This document shows, piece after piece, positions 35,899-44,462 of a stretch of DNA of 64,000 bases; the first letter of the stretch is position 1; every line of letters begins with the position of its first letter. The stretch lies in contig CAZIDN010000009.1 of NCBI GenBank assembly GCA_964537875.1, positions 1-64,000 on the forward strand, written 5' to 3'. The notes beneath the pieces were generated by a model. That model was not told where the DNA came from. It made no database searches and worked only from the letters and a program-made list of their open reading frames with translations. Origin of the DNA: JAPKZH01 sp964537875 (GTDB lineage Bacteria > Acidobacteriota > Aminicenantia > Aminicenantales > UBA4085). Both the position numbers and the translations under genes were made by a program.

Positions 35899-35930
35899 TA
35901 CAATGTAATTTTATTGTATGCGTTTGTCAA
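35899..35930 (-). promoter_or_regulatory. brnTA promoter with overlapping operator
   Basis: On the minus strand TTGACA (35925-35930) and TACATT (35902-35907) are 17 bases apart. The inverted repeat TACAAT...ATTGTA (35899-35904 and 35913-35918) overlaps the -10 element, as expected for autorepression by BrnA. Confidence 0.6.
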
Positions 35931-35968
35931 GGTTCCGCCATGAATCAAAAAAGCCAGGCCTGTTCAAC

Positions 35969-36943
35969 CTAACGACGGATCGTGACGTCGGTCTCCACCG
36001 TGAAAAACTTATAGTCCTTGAGCGTGACCTGCAGCTCGGATTTGCGTATTTTGCGCGTCCCTCCCGGAGTGGTTTGGGAATAGTCTTCTTCGACCGTAAA
36101 ACGGCTCGGGAATCGAATCCCATTTTTTTCGTACTGGTATTCCGTCGTGAAACGCAAGGTGGGTTTGGCCTTGAGCGCTTGGGCGTATTTCAGCGTTTCC
36201 TCGTAGTTTCCCAAAGATTCTTCCTGCCATTCGATCTTGAAAACGCTTCCGTCCGCCGGGCTGACCCAGGCCCGGCCGTAGAGCCATCTCGCATTGCCCG
36301 GCTCGCGAGGAACCACCCTGATCACCAAGGCCGGCTTCCGCCAAATCTTTACTTCATCTTCGACCAAATAGGAATGAATCCGCTGGGCCGTGTCTCCCAG
36401 AAGCCCGATCGGTCCGAAGGCGAGAAATTTATAGTTGAATCGAAGAGTTTTCAACGGAGCGTCCTCGACGCGGCAGGGCTTGCCGTTTTCCCGGATGAGA
36501 ATGCGCCTCTCCTCTTCCAGCCCGGTTTTACGAATGAGTTGATAATCATAAGAATAGGCATACTCCTCCAGCTTCCAGCCTCCAGGCCGCATCATGACTC
36601 GATACGGATTGAAAATCCGCTCTCGTACATCCTCCTGAGAGATGAAAAATAGGGCGATGCGATCCAGTCGGAGGCAATATTCCAGCGATTTTTTGAGAAC
36701 ATCGTTGAGTCGTTTCTGGTTGAAGGCGAGATTCTCATCGGCATCGAGCCCGCCGATCGTCCGGATCAATTCAAGCTTTGCCGCCAAGTTGGCGTCCCAT
36801 TTCCCGCTCTTCTCATTGTGGATAATAGGGACACTGTTCATAGTCTCGATTTTTTGGGCCGAGGTGAATGCCGCGACGAATATTATGGCCAAAAAAAGAA
36901 TAGCTGTTTTTCTCATACGCTTCCCCCTTTCCTGATGAACCAT
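35969..36943 (-). CDS. Secreted vWA-partner family protein A (unrecognised family)
   Basis: This 324-residue exported protein has a signal peptide starting near MRKTAILFLAII; the internal ATG at 36916 is an equally good start. I do not recognise the family by name. It shares with three neighbours the segments LEYCLRL, SYDYQLI, LRFN...FGPIGLLG, YGRAWV...KIEW, KNGIRFPSR and KFFTVETD. The second conserved Cys of the family is Ser here (FFISQED). The repeated WxD...xxKIEW strands suggest a LolA/RseB-like curved beta-sheet, which is inference. It follows VWFA-related protein A by 64 bases and is probably cotranscribed with it. Confidence 0.8.
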   Translation of the reverse strand: MVHQERGKRMRKTAILFLAIIFVAAFTSAQKIETMNSVPIIHNEKSGKWDANLAAKLELIRTIGGLDADENLAFNQKRLNDVLKKSLEYCLRLDRIALFFISQEDVRERIFNPYRVMMRPGGWKLEEYAYSYDYQLIRKTGLEEERRILIRENGKPCRVEDAPLKTLRFNYKFLAFGPIGLLGDTAQRIHSYLVEDEVKIWRKPALVIRVVPREPGNARWLYGRAWVSPADGSVFKIEWQEESLGNYEETLKYAQALKAKPTLRFTTEYQYEKNGIRFPSRFTVEEDYSQTTPGGTRKIRKSELQVTLKDYKFFTVETDVTIRR

Positions 36944-37007
36944 AATTCTCCTCTTGGATTAAACCCACTCAATTCGCAAAAGAGAAAATTCAAATTGATC
37001 AATATTT

Positions 37008-39056
37008 TCAAATAATTTTTATCCTGCGGCTGACCTCGGTTTTCGCCCCCGAATTTTTATCCTGAGCGACGAGTGTCAAAGTGTAATCTCCTGGCTCGAG
37101 CCCGGGGAGAGGAAGCGAAAGGAGCAAGATATCCAGCTTCCCCTGACGCTTGCCGTTGAGAATCGAGGGAGAGAGAGGGATCGCCTCTCCTCCAGCGCCC
37201 GCTTTTAGATAAGCTGAAAATTCGATATTAGCATTAGGGATGTTATGAACCATCGATCGAACCATGGCCAGCACTTCGGAAGTTCCCTTTGGGATCTCAT
37301 CCATGACTGGCGCCAGGCGGTTCGTGAGAAAAGGAAAGAGGTCTTTGAGTCCGCTCGCAAATTTATCGATAGGTTCTTTGTCCTGTTTTGTCAGCCTGAA
37401 ATAGGCTACATCTTTGTCCGCCGTCGGGACAAGCAACAAAGGCGAATCCAATTGCAGCCCGGATGTAACGGTCTGCGGAACCGTTGCCGCGCCTCGCGCC
37501 CGCGCCGCCTTGCCCGTCTGCATATTCCGCAGGATCATTACGCAATCATAGACGCCGGGGTTTAGGGGAATCATGCCGTAATACACGAGGCGTTTTTTCG
37601 AGATATCCGGGATCTCGATGTCCCCGCCTTTGCTCACGATCATATTATTGTCCTGGTCGATGACGATACTCACCACCTCCATCGGAGGTTTCATAATCTC
37701 TTCGAGACGCTCCCAGGGCAGCTCGGCCATAAAAATTAAATGCGTTCCGGATTCGACCTGGCAAGGCAAAACAACTAAAGCCAATTCGACCGGGGTTTGA
37801 AATTGGGCGTTCTCGCTGAAGGCCAGGTCCATCAGATGGAGCTCTTTTTCAAACTTTGAAAATTGGGAGAAAGGCTTCGGGTTATAATAACCGCTTTGCG
37901 AAGATACGAGACAATCCTCGCGGTTCACCTTGACCTTAATCTCGTGGAATTGTCCGTCCCATTTTGCGTCGATGTAATAGCCGAGGACATAGTAGTTGCC
38001 GGTCGCATTTTGAATGCCGGAAGCGATTTTTTCCGCTTGAGCGACGTCCTCGTAATATTGACCGCCGGACAGAGCGGCGAGATTTTGAAGCGACAGATCT
38101 CCTCGATCATCCGGAGATATAAAATGGGAACGCGAGCCCATGGTATTGATCGTGTAGATAGGGCTCGAGGATGAACTGAATTCCTTGCCCATGTCCTCGT
38201 AGCTCTTTTGGAAGACCATGTCGCCGACCAGCGTCGATCGGGCGAAACCGGCCGAAAAAAAGACAATATTCTTATAGCCGGGAATATACCGCAGCGTTTT
38301 CGCGAGCTCGGTCATGACCGAAACATAGTTTTTGCGCAGCATTTCAGCATAATCTGCCTCCGGGTTGTAGGGCGGAGCAAGAAAAGCCAAAATGCCGCCC
38401 CCGCCTTCTCCGAGAGGTTCGGTCGGCAGTCCTCCGCTACCCGAGCCCGGAACGCCTTTCAGCTTTTCGATCGCCTTCCTGACTTTTTTATGGTCCGTGC
38501 TTGAGTATTCATGCATCTTCAACCCTATTCGCGGCTGAAAGGAGAGAATGCCGACCTCGTCGGTCGGCTGGACCTGATTGTCCATGAAATGAAAAGCAGC
38601 CTGCTTTGATCGTGCGAAGCCCTGCAAGTCGTTCTGCTGGATGTCAAAAATGAAAAAGAATTTTCTATTTAGTTTTGGGAGCTGCGTAGGGGGCAGCACC
38701 GCCGTTTTTTGAAGTTCGGCGACCTCCTTTTGTTCAGGCTTTTTCCCCGGCACGGCGAGGAAATGTTTTTCAAAGTCTGTGATGGTTTTGGCCAGTCCAT
38801 TATCAAAAATCTCAAAATCCGATTTATTCAAATCCTTAACGGGTCTTCCCTGCTTATCCGTGACATAGACCTGGACGAGCTTCAACGTGACGGAGACTTC
38901 ATACTGGAGCGTTGGCTGCTGGGCTTTTTCTTGGGCAGGATCGATATTCCCCGCAGCCGGCTGAAACGGGAAAAACAATGATAAGAAGACAATAAAAAAA
39001 CGGACGAGATGGCTGCGCCGAGAGGCTGGCCACGACCATCTTAATTTATTGCCCAT
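37008..39056 (-). CDS. Secreted VWFA-related Acidobacterial-type protein A
   Basis: This 682-residue exported protein has a signal peptide (LVRFFIVFLSLFFPFQPAAG), then SVTLKLVQVYVTDKQGRPV...DFEIFDNG, the conserved opening of the VWFA-related Acidobacterial domain family (TIGR03436 type). A vWA fold follows. The metal-site motif expected as DxSxS reads DIQQND near residues 140-145, so metal binding may be altered; PTDEVGILSF is intact. The C-terminal ~300 residues form beta domains. ATG at 39056 fits GAGGAGGAG and the signal peptide; the frame is open further upstream. It lies between two members of the partner family. Confidence 0.88.
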   Translation of the reverse strand: MGNKLRWSWPASRRSHLVRFFIVFLSLFFPFQPAAGNIDPAQEKAQQPTLQYEVSVTLKLVQVYVTDKQGRPVKDLNKSDFEIFDNGLAKTITDFEKHFLAVPGKKPEQKEVAELQKTAVLPPTQLPKLNRKFFFIFDIQQNDLQGFARSKQAAFHFMDNQVQPTDEVGILSFQPRIGLKMHEYSSTDHKKVRKAIEKLKGVPGSGSGGLPTEPLGEGGGGILAFLAPPYNPEADYAEMLRKNYVSVMTELAKTLRYIPGYKNIVFFSAGFARSTLVGDMVFQKSYEDMGKEFSSSSSPIYTINTMGSRSHFISPDDRGDLSLQNLAALSGGQYYEDVAQAEKIASGIQNATGNYYVLGYYIDAKWDGQFHEIKVKVNREDCLVSSQSGYYNPKPFSQFSKFEKELHLMDLAFSENAQFQTPVELALVVLPCQVESGTHLIFMAELPWERLEEIMKPPMEVVSIVIDQDNNMIVSKGGDIEIPDISKKRLVYYGMIPLNPGVYDCVMILRNMQTGKAARARGAATVPQTVTSGLQLDSPLLLVPTADKDVAYFRLTKQDKEPIDKFASGLKDLFPFLTNRLAPVMDEIPKGTSEVLAMVRSMVHNIPNANIEFSAYLKAGAGGEAIPLSPSILNGKRQGKLDILLLSLPLPGLEPGDYTLTLVAQDKNSGAKTEVSRRIKII

Positions 39057-39081
39057 CCTTCGCTCTCCTCCTCGTTCATCT

Positions 39082-40046
39082 TCAATATTCGACTTTGGTT
39101 TCCACGGTAAAAAACCGGTAATTCTCATATCGGATCTCCGTCTTCGTCTGCGTGAACCCGCTGCTTCTCGAGCCCGAATATTTTTCATTAAAGACAGTCC
39201 GGCTGGGAAACCTCAGGCCGTTCTTAAGAATTCCGTATTCATGAACCGTGGTCAAGATGGGCTTCAATCCTCGGCTTTTTGCAGCCTCCAGGATTTTTTC
39301 AAAACCGGCCAGGGATTGATCTTCTACTTCCATCTTAATAACGCTCGAATCTGTCTTATCCACCCAGAGAGTCCCATAATTGGGCTTGCCTTCGATCGAG
39401 ACCTTGGGCTTCGCTTTGATGACATAGGTTTCCCGGCCCCCGACCCGATCCTGTTTGATAAATTCATAATCATAAATATCATGCCACTCGCGCCCAAAAA
39501 ATCCCACCGGCCCGAAAACGGCTTTCCGGGAAAAAAATCTCTGTGTCTTCAGGTGCGCGTTCTTCAGATTTTTCTTTCGTCCATTTTCTTCGAGCAGCGT
39601 CCTTGTCTCTTCGATAGTCTCGCCCTTTTTCACAAGCTGATAATCATAAACATATGAATTCCTGTTCGCCCTGCGCTTGAAGGAGGGAGCGGTTCCATAA
39701 GTGATGGCTGCTCCCTCTCCTCCTGACACGACCACTGTCCCTCCGCTGCGGAATTCATAAATATCCTCTTTGATCTTCTCCTGGCAGATAAAAAAAGCGC
39801 GGAACTGGCCAATTTCCGGCAATACTCCGCACAATTCTGGAGGATGGCAGTCATATCCGGACGGCTCGAAGCTGACGATTTTTGCGGATTCTTTTCAGGA
39901 ATAATGCCTGCAGAGGCTGTCTGCGATTCTCGATCCAGCCTGAAATCCGTAAGCGCGGAGAAACTCGCTGAAACCGGAACAGAGATCCAAGGGGCTATGA
40001 GAAAGAAGCCGATAAGCAAACTCAAGAAACGGTTTCTATTTTTCAT
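39082..40046 (-). pseudogene. Secreted vWA-partner family protein B, frameshifted
   Basis: The N-terminal part is in one frame (signal peptide, then ILQNCAEYCRKLASSAL) and the remainder in another (ICQEKIKEDIYEFRSGG to KFFTVETKV-like FFTVETKVEY). The switch falls in a run of seven A on the plus strand at 39790-39796. One extra base would restore SALFFICQEKIKEDIY, which matches the other family members (SAVLDFFCREEI). Restored length would be about 321 residues, normal for the family. It is either a real loss, a slippage-prone switch or a sequencing error in a homopolymer. Confidence 0.85.
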
Positions 40047-40065
40047 CGCCCTTCTCCTTTACGCC

Positions 40066-40131
40066 GGGGTCAAACCTACTCATTACGCAAGTTCCCCTGG
40101 AGAATTGCGCGTAACGAGTAGGTTTGACCCC
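40066..40131. repeat. GGGGTCAAACC hairpin repeat, copy 3
   Basis: Arms GGGGTCAAACCTACTCATTA and TAACGAGTAGGTTTGACCCC pair over about 23 bases. It begins 13 bases after the stop of partner C and separates it from partner B. It marks one boundary of the tandem vWA/partner duplication. Confidence 0.85.
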
Positions 40132-40143
40132 CATTTATTGAAT

Positions 40144-41082
40144 TCATCTTATGATTTGACTTTCCGTGGCCACAGTGAAGAACTTGAAGTCCTTGTAGGT
40201 CACGGTCGTTTCAGACCGGACAAAGGCTCGGCCCAAATTGCCGACATAGGCTTCCTCGATGACGAGGCGGCTGGGAAACCGGATGCCGTTTTTTTCGGCA
40301 TTGAATTCCGAGATTAGGGTAAGCCGGGGCTCCCGTTTGAATCTCGCTCCTCTCTGCCGAAAAATATCATATTGGCCGACACACTTTTCGCTCCATTCGA
40401 TCTTTAAGATATCGAATGTGGCGGCATCGATCCAGGCCTTTCCATAGAGGTTCCTCGTCTCCGGTGCATCTTGCTTGGGCTTGACATCGATAACGAGGAC
40501 AGGCCGCCCACGGATTTTGTCCTTCCGGGCAATTTTGTAGTCGTAGGTCGGCAGGAAGCGATGGCCGAATAGGCCGACGGGCCCGAACAAGGCATTGCCG
40601 TAGGCGAAGACCGAAGTCTTAAGCATCGCATTCGGCTCATTCGTTTTCTTCCCGTTCTCCTCAAGGAGCGTCCGGCTCTCGCGGATGAACTGGCCCGAAC
40701 GAACGCACTGGTAGTCGTAAAGATAGGAGTTGTTGATCTTGCGCGGCGGCAGGGAATAGGTCGAAACAGTCTGGCCGGCGCCCCAGGGGACCCAACTCCA
40801 ATCATCCCGGATATTCTCAGGCTTCATGCGGTCAAGGATTGGATTGATGCTTTCCTCGATCTCTTCGCGGCAGAAGAAATCAAGGACGGCGCTCTCAAGC
40901 TTACGGCAGTATTCGGCTGTGTTCATGAGAAGGGCGTTGAGATCGATCGCAGCGGAACCTGCCGTCCCCTTAGCGGCTTGCGGATGGATTCCCGCAGCCC
41001 CGGCGAGAACGCTAAGACCAATCATTATCCCCATCCATGGCCGAAGGGATTTTCTTGTTGCTTTTTTCCCGCTTTCCCTCAT
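40144..41082 (-). CDS. Secreted vWA-partner family protein C
   Basis: This 312-residue exported protein has an N-terminal hydrophobic signal (MGIMIGLSVLAGAAGIHPQA). It carries the family core: NTAEYCRKLESAVLDFFCREEI with two Cys 12 residues apart, YLYDYQCV, LLEENGKK, FGPVGLFG, YGKAWIDAATFDILKIEWSE, EKNGIRFPSR, and the end KDFKFFTVATESQIIR. The last 70 bases are almost identical to partner D, pointing to recent duplication or gene conversion. It starts 9 bases after the stop of VWFA-related protein B, so the two are coupled. Function unknown. Confidence 0.85.
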   Translation of the reverse strand: MRESGKKATRKSLRPWMGIMIGLSVLAGAAGIHPQAAKGTAGSAAIDLNALLMNTAEYCRKLESAVLDFFCREEIEESINPILDRMKPENIRDDWSWVPWGAGQTVSTYSLPPRKINNSYLYDYQCVRSGQFIRESRTLLEENGKKTNEPNAMLKTSVFAYGNALFGPVGLFGHRFLPTYDYKIARKDKIRGRPVLVIDVKPKQDAPETRNLYGKAWIDAATFDILKIEWSEKCVGQYDIFRQRGARFKREPRLTLISEFNAEKNGIRFPSRLVIEEAYVGNLGRAFVRSETTVTYKDFKFFTVATESQIIR

Positions 41083-41091
41083 GGTTTTCCC

Positions 41092-43113
41092 CTATTCGAT
41101 GATGAAATTGGTGGCGATTCGGGACGATGCGCCGCTCGCCGCGTTCTCCGCGACCAGGTGCATTGCATACATATCCGGTTCGACTTCCGGGATCTGAAGC
41201 CGAATGAATAACGCCTTTTCGCCCTTCTCATCCTTTTCGGCAACAACCGCCAGCGGAACCGGGATCTCCTTGCCCGTGACACTGTCTAATAAAAAGGCCG
41301 ACAGCTTGAGGTTGGCTCCATTGCCGCTCTCTGCGGCGCACCGGACAGCGGCCCAGATCTCGGTGTTTCTTTTCAGGGATTTTTCGAGATAGGGAGCGAA
41401 TTGGGCAGGATCGAACAGAAACGCCTTCGCGAAAAGGGCAGAGCTTCCCTTAGTGCTGGAGCCCTTCGCCGCATTCTCTCCGATATAGACGGCCCCTCTT
41501 TCTGGAACGAGCAGGAGCGGCGGGTAGAGTAGAAGCTCGTTGGCCTTCCGTTCGGGAACGACTGCCGTCGCACCGGCCACAGCAGCCCGGCCCGTCTCCA
41601 GGTTCCTCAGCACGACTCGGCATTTGTAATTTTCCGGCGGAACAGAAAGTACGGAGAAATTAAAAGTTTTATTCTGTTTAATCACTTTGAAGTCCGATTC
41701 GGTGCGGCGGAGGTCGACGATGTCATCGGCGGCATTAAACACAAGGCTGACGGCCTCGACCTTTGTCCCGGCGACCTCGCCAAGTTTTTCGAAGGGGATC
41801 TCCGCGACGAGGCCAAGATTGTTCTGCGCCGCCGCGGAGCAGGCCAGGGCTTGCATCGCAAAACGCACCGGCGCTTGCGACAAGGGATTCTCGGCCAACG
41901 CCAGATCCACGAGATGGATCTGTTTCTCGAGGTCCGAATAATCCGAAAACGGCTTGGGATCAGAATAACCGGCCTGGGCGCGGACCTCGCAGCCGGGACG
42001 GCTGACCTTCACTTTGATCTTATGGTACTTGCCGTCCCAGGTCTCTCTTATCGAGTATCCCAAAACGTAGTATGTTCCGGTCAGGGTTTGAATCTTCTCC
42101 AAATGCTCGGAGGAGTTTACGGCGTTGCCGAGATACTGCCCGCCCGTGGTGGAGGCCAATTCACGGAGCGTCACGGCCCCCGTTTGCGACTCAGGTTTCG
42201 TTAATAAGGTATACGGGTCCTCTGTATTGATCGGATAAATGGAGATGTTGGAAGTGGCCAGCTCTTTGCCGAGCTGCGTGTAGATATAGCGCAAGTCACT
42301 GTTCTTACTCTCTGGGCTATTGATGAAGGGTCCAGGGATTCCACTCGAGAAAAGGATGATCTGTTTCTGGCCGGGGACGTAGCGCAGGGCCTGGGCAAAT
42401 GTGGTCAGAGCCCAGATGAAATTGCGGGCGACGAATCGCGCCTCCGAACCGGAGCGGGCCACGGCTATCTTAACGCCTCCCCAATCAACTTCCTCCCGCC
42501 CACCCATGGCCTTCGGGTCCATGAGGACCCCCATCATTTTTTGAAGGCCGAGCGATTCGACCGCCTTCCGGATCTTCAGATGATCCGTCGTCTGAAACTC
42601 GTGGATCTGGAGGTCTCTCTTTCCAGAAAAGGAGATGACTCCGAGTTCGTCGGTAGGCATGAGCTTGGTATCAATGAAGTGCAGGGCCGCCTGCCGAGCT
42701 AGACGAACGCCTATCCCATCGGTATAGGCGAAATCGAAAAGGAAATAAAGCTTGCGGTTCAGGAGGCGGGGCGTGGTGGCGAGTGGCGTCGGGGCGAGCT
42801 TCTCATCGGCAGGCGCCTTTGCGGACGGAAAGGAAAGGACATGCTTTTCGAATTCGGTCAGGATTTTCTGTTCTCCGTTGTCGTAAAGGATGAAATCGTC
42901 TTTGCTCAGGTCGGTCACTGGGTTCCCTTTCTTGTCCGTGACGATGACCTGGATGAGCTTCAGGGTTACTCTGGCTTCGTACTGAATAGGCTTCTGGGGC
43001 CGGACGGCTTCCTGGGATGCTGAGCTTGGTTGAAAAAGAGGTCCCAAGATAAGGCATAAGCCGGCAATAATAAGGAGAATGGAGGATTTTGTAACGAGAT
43101 TTATTTTCCTCAT
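41092..43113 (-). CDS. Secreted VWFA-related Acidobacterial-type protein B
   Basis: This 673-residue exported protein has a signal peptide (SSILLIIAGLCLILGPLF), then YEARVTLKLIQVIVTDKKGNPV...DFILYDNGEQ, and a vWA-like domain with LYFLFDFAYTDG (position of the DxSxS metal motif, here DFAYTD) and PTDELGVISFSG. C-terminal beta-rich domains end near residue 673. It resembles proteins A and C over most of its length, most closely C. A sigma-54 type promoter lies about 120 bases upstream. The adjacent partner C gene follows 9 bases after its stop. Confidence 0.9.
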   Translation of the reverse strand: MRKINLVTKSSILLIIAGLCLILGPLFQPSSASQEAVRPQKPIQYEARVTLKLIQVIVTDKKGNPVTDLSKDDFILYDNGEQKILTEFEKHVLSFPSAKAPADEKLAPTPLATTPRLLNRKLYFLFDFAYTDGIGVRLARQAALHFIDTKLMPTDELGVISFSGKRDLQIHEFQTTDHLKIRKAVESLGLQKMMGVLMDPKAMGGREEVDWGGVKIAVARSGSEARFVARNFIWALTTFAQALRYVPGQKQIILFSSGIPGPFINSPESKNSDLRYIYTQLGKELATSNISIYPINTEDPYTLLTKPESQTGAVTLRELASTTGGQYLGNAVNSSEHLEKIQTLTGTYYVLGYSIRETWDGKYHKIKVKVSRPGCEVRAQAGYSDPKPFSDYSDLEKQIHLVDLALAENPLSQAPVRFAMQALACSAAAQNNLGLVAEIPFEKLGEVAGTKVEAVSLVFNAADDIVDLRRTESDFKVIKQNKTFNFSVLSVPPENYKCRVVLRNLETGRAAVAGATAVVPERKANELLLYPPLLLVPERGAVYIGENAAKGSSTKGSSALFAKAFLFDPAQFAPYLEKSLKRNTEIWAAVRCAAESGNGANLKLSAFLLDSVTGKEIPVPLAVVAEKDEKGEKALFIRLQIPEVEPDMYAMHLVAENAASGASSRIATNFIIE

Positions 43114-43235
43114 ATCAAGGCTCCGAAATCCCCTGGTTTCCGCATAATTGCTGTTTTTTTTATCATAGCGCTAATTGGCACGATAAGAAATTGTTAGGAA
43201 AAAGTTTTTGCCTGGACATCTGTGCCCTAAGTTGC

Positions 43236-43251
43236 AGCATTAAATGTGCCA
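43236..43251 (-). promoter_or_regulatory. Sigma-54 (-24/-12) promoter for cassette B
   Basis: On the minus strand the site reads TTGGCACATTTAATGCTGC, with GG and GC exactly 10 bases apart as in the RpoN consensus TGGCAC-N5-TTGC, apart from one mismatch (ATGC). The predicted start near 43225 leaves a leader of about 110 bases before the ATG at 43113. The same sequence lies at the same distance upstream of cassette C. Confidence 0.75.
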
Positions 43252-43298
43252 AGAATCAAGGGTTTCCTTATGGGGAAAATGTTTTAGAAGCCGTGGGT

Positions 43299-43320
43299 AA
43301 TGTCCTTTTTTTTGGACATT
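43299..43320 (-). promoter_or_regulatory. Inverted repeat upstream of the sigma-54 promoter
   Basis: AATGTCC and GGACATT flank eight T, about 75-95 bases upstream of the predicted transcription start. This is a plausible binding site for the enhancer-binding protein that sigma-54 promoters require. The equivalent region of cassette C keeps GAGGACAT but only part of the symmetry. The rest of the 412-base gap (43114-43525) holds no gene. Confidence 0.45.
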
Positions 43321-43459
43321 TGACTTCGTTTTTCCACGCCAAATTGTAAGCAAGCTTAGTTCTATAAAATTGTTTTTCATCACTGAGATAATTTCTGCCT
43401 TTTTTGCTATGGAATGACATGCGTGGCCCAGCACGAATTTCTCGCCTTCAATTTTCGAA

Positions 43460-43522
43460 GTCAAAGCTACTCACTTCGCGAGATTTCTTGGGGAAAGATG
43501 CGTAAAAAGTAGCTTTGACCCC
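43460..43522. repeat. GTCAAAGCTACT hairpin repeat, copy 4
   Basis: Arms GTCAAAGCTACTCACTTCGC and GCGTAAAAAGTAGCTTTGAC (then CCC) pair over about 20 bases with mismatches. It lies just after the stop of partner D, the same place as copy 3 relative to partner C. Confidence 0.75.
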
Positions 43523-43525
43523 GGT

Positions 43526-44443
43526 TCATCTTATGATTTGGCTTTCCGTCGCCACAGTGAAGAACTTGAAGTCCTTGTAGGTCACGGTCGTTTCAGACCG
43601 GACGAAGACGAGGCCGCCCTCGCTCACGTAGGCCTCCTCGATAAACAGTTTGCTTGGGAAGCGGATGCCGTTTTTTTCGACCGGGAACTCCGAGCGAATG
43701 GTGAGACGGGGCTTACGGTTGTATTGTTCTGCCCTTTTGAGGGTGATTTCGTAATGATTGACACGCTTCTCGCTCCACTGGATCTTGAGAATATCGCCGG
43801 TGGCCGCGTCGATCCAGGCTTTGCCATAAAGATTCCGGGCTTCCGGCGCGTCGGGTTTGGGCATCGCATCGATGATGACAGCAGGCCGCTTTTGGATTTT
43901 ATCCTTCCCCACGATCTTGTAATCATAATAGGGTTGAGAACCTTCGGCGAAAATGCCGATAGGAGCCATCAAGACGTACCCGAAAAGGAAGTTCAAGGTC
44001 TTCAGCTTCGCGTTCGGCTCGTTTATCTTCTTGCGGTTCTCTTGAAGGAGATTGCGAACCTCGCGAATCTCCCCGCCGGCCCGGATGCATTGATAATCGT
44101 AGATAAGCGTCCGCTTGACCTTCGGGGATGGCGGCACAACGGCGATTCCCGTCCGGGTTTCGCCCATGCCGGCCGATGCATCGCCCTCAGTACGTACGGA
44201 AGTCCATGTGGTCAACGTCGCTTTCGACTGCTTCAGGTCGAGCCTGGGATCGACGACCTCGACGATCTCCTCCTTGCAGATGTAATCGAGGGCAGCGCCC
44301 TCGAGCTTGCGGCAGTAGGCCGCCGCTTTATCGAGCAGAGTGGCCAGGTCCGGCGCTTGATTTTGGGGAAATTCCTTCCCCCCCCCGATTCCGGACAGAA
44401 TCGCGACAAGAATTATTGTTAGCCCACCCTTGAGAGCGTTCAT
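43526..44443 (-). CDS. Secreted vWA-partner family protein D
   Basis: This 305-residue exported protein has a signal peptide (LTIILVAILSGIGGG) and the same core as partner C: KAAAYCRKLEGAALDYICKEEI, LIYDYQCI, LLQENRKK, MAPIGIFAEG, YGKAWIDAATGDILKIQWSE and KNGIRFPSK. The final KDFKFFTVATESQIIR is identical to partner C. AGGAGGG precedes the ATG. It begins 19 bases after the stop of VWFA-related protein C. The absence of any catalytic motif suggests a binding or structural role, but this is inference. Confidence 0.85.
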   Translation of the reverse strand: MNALKGGLTIILVAILSGIGGGKEFPQNQAPDLATLLDKAAAYCRKLEGAALDYICKEEIVEVVDPRLDLKQSKATLTTWTSVRTEGDASAGMGETRTGIAVVPPSPKVKRTLIYDYQCIRAGGEIREVRNLLQENRKKINEPNAKLKTLNFLFGYVLMAPIGIFAEGSQPYYDYKIVGKDKIQKRPAVIIDAMPKPDAPEARNLYGKAWIDAATGDILKIQWSEKRVNHYEITLKRAEQYNRKPRLTIRSEFPVEKNGIRFPSKLFIEEAYVSEGGLVFVRSETTVTYKDFKFFTVATESQIIR

Positions 44444-44462
44444 TTCTACCCTCCTCTCCCTT

